Below, one piece after another: positions 18,987 to 26,923 of a stretch of DNA of 64,000 nucleotides (position 1 is the first letter of the stretch; the number at the start of each line of letters is the position of its first letter). Position numbers and translations under genes: made by a program. The stretch spans positions 79,535 to 143,534 of the forward strand of contig JAJONO010000001.1 of assembly GCA_021323535.1 (NCBI GenBank). Reading direction: 5' to 3'. Source of the DNA: Bacteroidota bacterium. Lineage in GTDB: Bacteria > Bacteroidota > Bacteroidia > B-17B0 > Aurantibacillaceae. Below the pieces are notes generated by a model that was not told the DNA's origin, made no database searches, and was given only the letters and a program-made list of their open reading frames with translations.

Positions 18987-21641
18987 ATGAAGATCATAAG
19001 TATTAAAGTGATGAGAGGGCCGAACTACTGGTCGAACTACCGCAAAAATATTATAGTAATGAAGCTCGATATCGGAGAGCTTGAACAATATCCGACCAAT
19101 AAGATCGAAGGGTTTTCCGCTCGTCTTGAAAAACTTATCCCATCTATGTACACACACCGCTGTTCCGAAAGTCATGACGGTGGTTTTTTTGAAAGAGTAA
19201 AAGAAGGAACCTGGATGGGGCACGTGATAGAACACATTGCCCTCGAAATACAAACTCTCGCGGGAATGGATGTAGGATACGGACGCACGCGTTCCGATAA
19301 AAAAGAAGGTGTGTACAATGTTGTATTCTCTTACATTCTTGAGCGCGCCGGACTTTACGCGGCAAAAGCGGCAATAAGAGTTGCCGAAGCATTGATTGAA
19401 GGCAAGGAATACAACATTACCGAAGACATTGAGGCTCTCAAGAAAATAAAAGCAAGCGATGCCTTTGGCCCAAGCACACAATCTATTATTGACGAAGCCG
19501 TAAAAAAAGGAATTCCTTATAAAAGATTAAACAATAGCTCTTTTGTTTTATTGGGACATGGTATTCACCAGAAGAAGATCCGCGCCACCATGACAAGCAA
19601 CACCAGCGCCATGGGAGTTGAAATGGCCTGTGATAAAAATGAAACCAAAGAAACACTGAGATGTGCCCACATACCAACACCGGCATCGGTGCTCATTGAA
19701 AATAAAAAAGAACTTAACGAAGCTATTAAAGATATTGGATATCCGATTGTGATAAAACCTATTAATGGAAATCACGGAAGAGGAATCACCACCAATATCA
19801 GATCGCTTGAAGAAGCGAAAACAGCATTCGCAATTGCAAAGGAAATTTCGGATGAAATACTTGTAGAAAAATTTGTAGAAGGATACGACTTCCGTTTTCT
19901 GCTCATCAATTTTAAACTGGTTGCTGTTGCAAAACGCACACCGGCAATGGTAACCGGTAATGGAAAAATGACCATACAGCAACTCATCGATGAAACCAAT
20001 AAAGATCCCAACCGGGGGGATGGACATGAAAAAATTCTTACAAAGATCAAAGTGGATAAAATCACCCAGGAAATTCTTGTGAAAAAAAATTACACGCTGG
20101 ATTCCGTTCTGGAAAAAGATGAGACCCTGTTTCTAAAAGACACAGCCAACATTAGCACCGGAGGAACTTCCACCGACGTAACTGACCGCGTTCATCCTGC
20201 AAACATTATTATGGCCGAGCGTATTGCAAGGCTTCTTAACCTGGATATTTGCGGTATTGACATTGTTGCCAATTCCGTTGAAACTCCAATCACAGAAAAA
20301 AACGGAGGCGTACTCGAAGTAAATGCCTGCCCTGGTTTCAGAATGCACCTCTTCCCTTCACATGGAAATCCTGTAAATGTGGCCAAACATGTAGTGGATA
20401 TGCTTTACCCGAAAGGTTCCGAATTCCGTATACCCGTGGTAGCTGTAACAGGCACCAACGGAAAAACTACCACTACGCGTTTAATTGCTCATCTTGCAAA
20501 AGAGGCCGGACATAAAGTAGGTTACACAACAACTGATGGAATTTATATTCAGGATCAGATCATTCATTACGGTGACTGCACCGGACCAAACAGCTCACAA
20601 ACTATATTGCACGACCCAATGGTTGACTTCGCTGTACTGGAATGCGCTCGCGGCGGTATTCTCCGTTCGGGTTTAGGATTCGACAATTGCGACATCAGTG
20701 TTATTACCAATATTTCGGAAGATCATTTATCACTTGACGGCATCGACTCCATAAGAGAAATGGCTATTGTGAAATCAGTGGTGGCACACAGTACGTTTAA
20801 ACATGGCTATTCAATTCTGAACGCCGATGATGATACGGTATATGAAATTTCAAGGGACCTTCATTGTAATATTGCCTTATTCAGTGTAGAAGAAAATAAC
20901 CCGAGGATCATGGAGCATTGCGAAAAAGGAGGAATCGCGATTAGCATTGAAAATGATTTTATTGTCATTCATTCGGGACAGACTAAAATTCCTGTTGAAA
21001 AAATTAACGACGTACCTTTAAGTTTTGATGGCAGAGCCGGTTTCATGATCAAAAATATTTTACCGGCGGTTTTAGCGGCTTACCTGAAAAATGTAAGCAT
21101 CAATACCATTCGCATGGGGTTACGCACTTTTATTCCCTCTCCGAAATTTACTCCAGGCAGAATGAACATATTTAATTTCAGAAATTTTGATGTCATGATC
21201 GATTATGCTCATAACAGCGGTGGACTTATGGAGTTGAAAAAATTTATGGATAAAACCAGTGCGCCGCATAAGGTGGGAATAATCGCTGCTGTTGGCGACA
21301 GGAGAGAAGAAGACATCAGGAACATCGGAGCTTTCTCTGCACAGATGTTTGATGAACTCATTATCCGACATGACGAAGATCTGAGGGGAAGAACACGTGA
21401 AGAGCTCAATGAATTACTTATAGAAGGAATCAAAAAACAAAACCCGGATATTCCTATTAAAATAATTTCAGATGAACAGGATGCCATAACTCACGCTATG
21501 CAAAACGCAAAGCAGGGAGCCTTTATTACCGTATTTACGGATTCTGTTATGGAAAGCATTGAGTTTTTAACCACTGCCCAGCAAAAAGAAGAAATGCAGT
21601 ATTCAACTTCTCCCAAACAAATATTACTTAAGGCATCATAA
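18987..21641 (+). CDS. cphA: Cyanophycin synthetase, copy 2
   Basis: 884 aa: N-domain with TWMGHVIEHIALEIQTLAGM, ATP-grasp (KPINGNHGRGITTNI, LEVNACPGFRMH), Mur domain GTNGKTTTTRLIAHLAK and GDCTGPNSSQ; followed by cyanophycinase. Confidence 0.96.
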   Translation: MKIISIKVMRGPNYWSNYRKNIIVMKLDIGELEQYPTNKIEGFSARLEKLIPSMYTHRCSESHDGGFFERVKEGTWMGHVIEHIALEIQTLAGMDVGYGRTRSDKKEGVYNVVFSYILERAGLYAAKAAIRVAEALIEGKEYNITEDIEALKKIKASDAFGPSTQSIIDEAVKKGIPYKRLNNSSFVLLGHGIHQKKIRATMTSNTSAMGVEMACDKNETKETLRCAHIPTPASVLIENKKELNEAIKDIGYPIVIKPINGNHGRGITTNIRSLEEAKTAFAIAKEISDEILVEKFVEGYDFRFLLINFKLVAVAKRTPAMVTGNGKMTIQQLIDETNKDPNRGDGHEKILTKIKVDKITQEILVKKNYTLDSVLEKDETLFLKDTANISTGGTSTDVTDRVHPANIIMAERIARLLNLDICGIDIVANSVETPITEKNGGVLEVNACPGFRMHLFPSHGNPVNVAKHVVDMLYPKGSEFRIPVVAVTGTNGKTTTTRLIAHLAKEAGHKVGYTTTDGIYIQDQIIHYGDCTGPNSSQTILHDPMVDFAVLECARGGILRSGLGFDNCDISVITNISEDHLSLDGIDSIREMAIVKSVVAHSTFKHGYSILNADDDTVYEISRDLHCNIALFSVEENNPRIMEHCEKGGIAISIENDFIVIHSGQTKIPVEKINDVPLSFDGRAGFMIKNILPAVLAAYLKNVSINTIRMGLRTFIPSPKFTPGRMNIFNFRNFDVMIDYAHNSGGLMELKKFMDKTSAPHKVGIIAAVGDRREEDIRNIGAFSAQMFDELIIRHDEDLRGRTREELNELLIEGIKKQNPDIPIKIISDEQDAITHAMQNAKQGAFITVFTDSVMESIEFLTTAQQKEEMQYSTSPKQILLKAS

Positions 21642-21650
21642 TACAGAAGT

Positions 21651-22535
21651 ATGACACCAAAAGGAAAACTTTTGATCATCGGAGGCGCCGAAGATAAAGG
21701 GCCCATCAGGATAAGACCACAGATCAAATTAAAAAATAAAAGCTATGTGGACTACGAGATCCTTCAACGACTTATTCCTGAAGCCGGATCAAAATTCAAT
21801 CGTATAGAGATTATTACAACGGCTTCGCAGCAGCCTTTCAAAACGGGCAACATGTACATTCGCTCATTTAAAAAAGCGGGATTTTTAAATGTGAATCATA
21901 TGAGCATTGAAAATAAGGAGGAACTTAAAAATCCGGATCTTATTCAGAGAATTGAAAACGCAGATACCGTTTTTTTTAGCGGCGGTGATCAGTTCAGGTT
22001 ATCCACCATTCTTGGCGGTTCTGAATTAATGGAGGTGATCAGAAGAAGATATTTTGAAGATGAACATTTTTTACTGGCAGGTACGAGCGCTGGCGCCATG
22101 GCTATGGGACATCTTATGATCTATCATGCCGAAAATAATGAAGCCATGTTAAAGGGTCACGTTAAAATCACGAACGGACTCGAGATAATGGACAATGCCA
22201 TGGTAGATACACATTTTGTAAAACGCGGACGTTTTGGAAGACTCGCCCAGGCTATTATCATGAATCCTGATTGTCTTGGTATTGGCCTTGGTGAAGACAC
22301 TGCTTTATTAATCACCAATGGAAATGAAGCAGTTTGCATGGGCTCGGGAATGGTTGTTATCATCGACGGTTCACAGATCTGTTATAACAACCTGCAAGAA
22401 GTGGAAGAGGATTTTCCTTTATGCGTAGAAGGCTTGCGCGTTCATCTTCTTGTAAGAAACAATGGCTATCTTCTTCATGAAAAACAATTCATTCCTAAAG
22501 CCACAAAGGTTTTAAAGGAAGAGGGTCATTTATAA
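21651..22535 (+). CDS. cphB: Cyanophycinase, copy 2
   Basis: LLIIGGAEDKG, FSGGDQFRLS, GTSAGAMAMG, DTHFVKRGRFGRL, GIGLGEDTALLI. Confidence 0.95.
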   Translation: MTPKGKLLIIGGAEDKGPIRIRPQIKLKNKSYVDYEILQRLIPEAGSKFNRIEIITTASQQPFKTGNMYIRSFKKAGFLNVNHMSIENKEELKNPDLIQRIENADTVFFSGGDQFRLSTILGGSELMEVIRRRYFEDEHFLLAGTSAGAMAMGHLMIYHAENNEAMLKGHVKITNGLEIMDNAMVDTHFVKRGRFGRLAQAIIMNPDCLGIGLGEDTALLITNGNEAVCMGSGMVVIIDGSQICYNNLQEVEEDFPLCVEGLRVHLLVRNNGYLLHEKQFIPKATKVLKEEGHL

Positions 22536-23467
22536 ATCCCTATTATCAATTCACTGTCGCTTGCTTTACCGGCACGGTACATTCCTTCGGTATTGAATAA
22601 CATTTCAATATTTCCATTCGGATCCACTGCAATTAATCCACCTTCGCCCCCCATTTCAGCCAGTTTTTTATGTACAACAAATGTACAGGCTTCTTTTAAT
22701 GTCAGTCCTTTATATTCTATCAGGCAGGAGATGTCGTACGCCACAACAGCTCTCATAAAATACTCGCCATGTCCTGTACAGGATACGGCACATGTTTTAT
22801 TGTTTGCATAAGTTCCCGCTCCAATGATGGGGCTATCGCCTATCCTGCCATGCTGTTTATTTGTCATTCCCCCGGTGGATGTGGCGGCAGCAAGATTACC
22901 ATAAGCATCAAGGGCCACAGCTCCTACGGTCCCGAATTTTTTATTGTCAGCATTTTTTACACTCGTATGATCAAGAATGATGACATCATTTTCTCTTGCT
23001 TTCTGCAACTGATCATATCGGTATTGCACAAAAAAATAATCATCTGACTCAAGCGGGATCCCCATTTTTTTTGCAAAATCAACTGCGCCTCCTCCTGAAA
23101 GGAAGACATGTTCGCTGTTTTCCATAACGGTGCGTGCCAGCGTAATTGGATTTTTTACATTATAAACACCACTTATAGCGCCAGCCATAAGGCTTTTTCC
23201 TTCCATGATAGAAGCATCCATTTCGTTACGTCCCTCATGAGTAAACACAGAGCCTTTTCCTGCGTTAAAGAGCGGGGTATCTTCAAGCTGACGTACCACC
23301 GCTTCAACGGCGTCAATAGCAAGGCCCTTATCCAGAAGGATTTTATCCCCAACAAGCAGGGCGTCTTTCAGAGCTCCCGCATATTGAGCTTCTTTGGCTT
23401 CACTCATCTGCGAGCGAAGGATGGTTCCTGCTCCACCATGAATCGCTATTGCTGTTTTGGTTGTCAT
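22526..23467 (-). CDS. iaaA: Isoaspartyl peptidase / L-asparaginase, copy 2
   Basis: AIHGGAG, DAVEAVVRQLEDTPLFNAGKGSV, KFGTVGAVALDAYGNLAAATSTGG, YANNKTCAVSCTGHGE. Confidence 0.95.
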   Translation of the reverse strand: MTTKTAIAIHGGAGTILRSQMSEAKEAQYAGALKDALLVGDKILLDKGLAIDAVEAVVRQLEDTPLFNAGKGSVFTHEGRNEMDASIMEGKSLMAGAISGVYNVKNPITLARTVMENSEHVFLSGGGAVDFAKKMGIPLESDDYFFVQYRYDQLQKARENDVIILDHTSVKNADNKKFGTVGAVALDAYGNLAAATSTGGMTNKQHGRIGDSPIIGAGTYANNKTCAVSCTGHGEYFMRAVVAYDISCLIEYKGLTLKEACTFVVHKKLAEMGGEGGLIAVDPNGNIEMLFNTEGMYRAGKASDSELIIGIYK

Positions 23468-23488
23468 ATAAATGCAAAGATAATAATA

Positions 23489-23857
23489 CTATGAATTTCT
23501 TTCTCTTACAAAGTAAAAGACCCACAGTAAAATAAAAATAAGTTGTATCAATCCGTCAATAAGATATATGTCTGAAATAATTCCTTTAAAATTGTAATAA
23601 ACATCTATAAAAAGCAGGGCGCCAGCTACACTTGTGACTAAGACCCTTATCGATGTTGTAAGTTGTTTTTCCCTGGCTGAAATAAGATACGTGATGCCAA
23701 CAGTTGTAAGAAGAAGGCTTACGGTTTTTACAAGCCAGATATCTGTCTTGGGCCCTGATACGATCTCAAAACTGCGGATATCCACAATGGGCCATAGGCC
23801 TGTCATCACATAATATAAACCCTGAAGCAGGAGGATATATTGAACAAATTTAGGCAT
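23489..23857 (-). CDS. Small membrane protein of unknown function
   Basis: 122 aa, several hydrophobic segments. Confidence 0.65.
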   Translation of the reverse strand: MPKFVQYILLLQGLYYVMTGLWPIVDIRSFEIVSGPKTDIWLVKTVSLLLTTVGITYLISAREKQLTTSIRVLVTSVAGALLFIDVYYNFKGIISDIYLIDGLIQLIFILLWVFYFVRERNS

Positions 23858-23883
23858 GATCTTTTCTTAAAAGTTAAATCTTT

Positions 23884-24562
23884 ATGCCAGTAAGCAACTC
23901 AGGGAAAAAACATTCTTTCATCTACAAAAATTCTTTGTCCCTGTTCTTCCTGTTACTGTTTCTGCCTATCGCTGGCAGGACAAATCTTTTACGGCCACAG
24001 AGAACACAATGAATTTTTGAGCGACTATAACGTTCCTGCTCAAACCATGAAGGAATACCTGGCGAGTGGACATTTTCTGCAGGCCACCTTCGAAAACTGG
24101 GAAAGTGAATTCTTTCAGATGGCGTTGTTTGTTGTTTTCACCGCCTGCCTGAAGCAAAAGGGATCCTCCGAATCTAATCCCATTGAGGAGACGGACGCGG
24201 AAGACGAATGCGAAGCCAAAGAAGACTCACCCCCTGCGGTTAAAAAAGGAGGAATTTACCTCACGTTCTATAAATATTCTTTATCCATCGTTCTTTCTTT
24301 TCTTTTTATAATTTCCTTTGTTCTACATTGGTACGGCAGTTGGATCGATTTCAATGAAAAACAATTTCTGGAAGGAAAGATCCGAAAAACATTTACAGTG
24401 TTTATCTCCAACGACAAATTCTGGTTCGAATCTTTTCAAAACTGGCAAAGTGAATTCTTATCCGTATTGGCAATTGTGTTTTTATCCATCTATCTCAGGC
24501 AGGTTGGTTCTTCCCAATCTAAACCTGTTAATGCACCGCATAAACAAACAGGACCAGATTAA
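23884..24562 (+). pseudogene. DUF6766-like membrane protein, apparently frameshifted near its N-terminus
   Basis: 23884-24012 encodes MPVSNSGKKHSFIYKNSLSLFFLLLFLPIAG..., then TGA. The next frame encodes ...SLAGQIFYGHREHNEFLSDYNVPAQTMKEYLASGHFLQATFENWESEF... Removing one nt near 23966-23970 joins the two halves. Confidence 0.65.
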
Positions 24563-26010
24563 TCACATTGCCATAATACTTCCGGATCCGGTTTTGAATA
24601 ATGATAGTCGGGCAAAGTGAATTCACTCATGTAAATGATCTGTAACTCTTTTATTTTACGTTGTGGATTTTTTTCATTCCACACACGTTTGTAATAATTG
24701 CAGAAGTATCCTCGCATGAATGAATGATAAGTAAGGATCATATTCTCGGTATATTTCCGCCAGCGATCGTTTTTAAAAAGAGCAACAATGCTTTCAGGTT
24801 TTCGTGTATCCACTTCTTTTCCTCCCTGGAAAACATTGAGACGTTCATTCTTATCGGTGATCCCTTCGAAAATATACCAGCCATCGTCTTTAAACACGCC
24901 AGGCGCAAACATGCCCCAGTTCTGATCAAGACGCAGGACGTAGCCAAGTGGACGCAAACCATCTGATAATTTTGACTTTATAAACGTGAGATTACTGAAA
25001 TTCCAATCGAACACAAAAACAAGAAGAAATACCAATACCGCCGTGCGTGCATTTTTCAACCAATCAGGAATTGTACTTATCTTCTGAGGTGGAATTACGA
25101 AACTAATCGCATTACCGATCCCTTCAAATGAATTAGCTATTCTGTATTTTATTTTAGAGGTGGCTCTCTCAAACCAGTCCATAAACGCCGTGGGTAAAAG
25201 GCCAATACTGGTTGCAATTCCAATGAGGGGAAACATGCCGATAAAAAGTGTGAATCCGTTCAGAGTATGAAATAAAACGATAAAGAATACCCCGGCAAAC
25301 CGGAACCATTGATGTTTTACCGGCACAAAAAATAAAAGCGGCACCAGCAACTCAAAGTAATACGCCATGAACGTGAGCTTCTTTAAAAATTCGGGATAAT
25401 AAAAGAAAGATTTTGTTACTGGAAAAGTTACCTGGTCAAGTCCGTATACATAATACATGGCTGTAAAATCACGGTTCCATTCTGGTCCTTTGAGCAAAGC
25501 AGAACCTGTATAGATGTAACATATCTGTAACAGATACGCGAATAGTGCTACACTGTATACTGTTGAACCTTCTTCTGTTTTTCTGTTTATGAGAGCATCG
25601 CAGGAATACCTTTCGCCCCAGGGCATAAATATTCCCCAGAAGAGCACCATGCGAAGCAGATCATCACCGCCTTGTAAGATAAGACTGTTCCTGTTATGCA
25701 ATGAAAGCAGCATAAACCAGGATAACACAGTGAACAGCCTGGTGCGGTAACCAAGCAGCAACATAATGGCGAAGAAATAAGCCATGAGAAACAAAACGAG
25801 TTGCACCTGCCACAAACCACTGATGGTATGTATGGAAACAAAGTAATCGTTCCATGAATGTTCAAACAACATGGTGAGAGGCACTGCACCTGTGTTGGAA
25901 TAAAAAGCCTCAAGATCGCTTATGCGTACACTAAGATCAAGAAGGATGACCACCGCAATGCAGACACGCATTAACGCAAGGGCACGGAGATCAAAAGAAA
26001 GATATTTCAC
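24559..26010 (-). CDS. HTTM-domain membrane protein (vitamin K-dependent gamma-carboxylase-like)
   Basis: RALALMRVCIAVVILLDLSVRISDLEAFYSNTGAVPLTMLF, LLLGYRTRLFTVLSWFMLLSLHNRNSLILQGGDDLLRMVLFWGIFMPWG. Confidence 0.88.
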   Translation of the reverse strand: MKYLSFDLRALALMRVCIAVVILLDLSVRISDLEAFYSNTGAVPLTMLFEHSWNDYFVSIHTISGLWQVQLVLFLMAYFFAIMLLLGYRTRLFTVLSWFMLLSLHNRNSLILQGGDDLLRMVLFWGIFMPWGERYSCDALINRKTEEGSTVYSVALFAYLLQICYIYTGSALLKGPEWNRDFTAMYYVYGLDQVTFPVTKSFFYYPEFLKKLTFMAYYFELLVPLLFFVPVKHQWFRFAGVFFIVLFHTLNGFTLFIGMFPLIGIATSIGLLPTAFMDWFERATSKIKYRIANSFEGIGNAISFVIPPQKISTIPDWLKNARTAVLVFLLVFVFDWNFSNLTFIKSKLSDGLRPLGYVLRLDQNWGMFAPGVFKDDGWYIFEGITDKNERLNVFQGGKEVDTRKPESIVALFKNDRWRKYTENMILTYHSFMRGYFCNYYKRVWNEKNPQRKIKELQIIYMSEFTLPDYHYSKPDPEVLWQCD

Positions 26011-26022
26011 AGGTATAAACTT

Positions 26023-26055
26023 AAAAAAGAGTCATTCCTGGAAATGACCCTTTTT
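26023..26055 (-). terminator. Terminator-like hairpin
   Basis: gtcatt (26031-26036) / aatgac (26043-26048) flanked by A/T tracts. Confidence 0.5.
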
Positions 26056-26075
26056 CTGATTGAAAAATTAATGCT

Positions 26076-26690
26076 TTATTTTTTGGGCGACATAGTTGAA
26101 CCGGTACCCGAAGTACTGCTGGTTGAACCTGTTGAACCCGTTCCATGAGTTGAGTTGGTTGAATTTGTTGAATTTGTTGAGTTGGTTGAATTAGTACTTC
26201 CTGTAGTGGTGCCTTTTTTGCCTTTACCTTTTGTTGATTTTGTACTGGAAGTGGAACTTGTGCCCATTGTTGTTTCTGTGCTGCGTGTGGTTTCGGTTGA
26301 ATATGTTGAGCCGGTACTCTTGGTGCTTTCAGTTGAATGGGTACCGTTGGTTGAACTGGTGGATCCTGTTGAACCAGTGTTGTTAGTTGAACCTGTTGAT
26401 CCGGTATTAAATGTTGACTGGGTTGAACCGGTTGAGCCTGTGTTGTTTGTTGAACCAGTTGATCCGGTATTGTTTGTTGAGTTGGTGGACCCGGTTGAAC
26501 CAGTGTTATATGTTGAAGCGGTTGACATCGTTGAGTTGGTGTTCCCCGTAGTCGCCCCGCTTGAATCCGGCCATGTGTTGGAAGTTGTTGTGTCGCTACC
26601 CGTTGATGTGATAACAGCCTTAGTTCGTGTAAATGCAAGTATGGCAATTGAAGAAGCAATGCATACAGTTAAAAAAATAGTCTTTTTCAT
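26076..26690 (-). CDS. Secreted low-complexity Ser/Thr/Gly/Asn tripeptide-repeat protein
   Basis: Signal peptide MKKTIFLTVCIASSIAILAFT, then GST/NST/NNT triplets over ~170 aa. Confidence 0.75.
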   Translation of the reverse strand: MKKTIFLTVCIASSIAILAFTRTKAVITSTGSDTTTSNTWPDSSGATTGNTNSTMSTASTYNTGSTGSTNSTNNTGSTGSTNNTGSTGSTQSTFNTGSTGSTNNTGSTGSTSSTNGTHSTESTKSTGSTYSTETTRSTETTMGTSSTSSTKSTKGKGKKGTTTGSTNSTNSTNSTNSTNSTHGTGSTGSTSSTSGTGSTMSPKK

Positions 26691-26923
26691 ATTGTTTGGT
26701 TTTAGAATTTATATTTTCCAATAGCTAAAACTTTATACCATAAGCCCCCCTCTGAAATGAGAAAAAGATTTCCCTCAACACTATTGCCTCAAATTGTTTA
26801 AAGTGATTTAAACTTGTTCAAACTACATCTCCGTTTGAACCATTTTGAACTTTAAACCATTTAATCGATTTTAAATTTTGATGATTTTGGAAAATTGGAA
26901 CTTTTTGTTATATTTAAATTCAA

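Noticed and set aside
26021-26659. 212-aa minus-strand ORF in another frame (MLLQLPYLHLHELRLL...)
   Set aside because: Out-of-frame reading of the same tripeptide-repeat DNA; the 26076-26690 frame has a proper signal peptide.
26155-26724. 189-aa plus-strand ORF (MVEFVEFVELVELVLPVVV...)
   Set aside because: Antisense shadow of the GST/NST repeat gene; low-complexity artefact without a signal peptide or domain.
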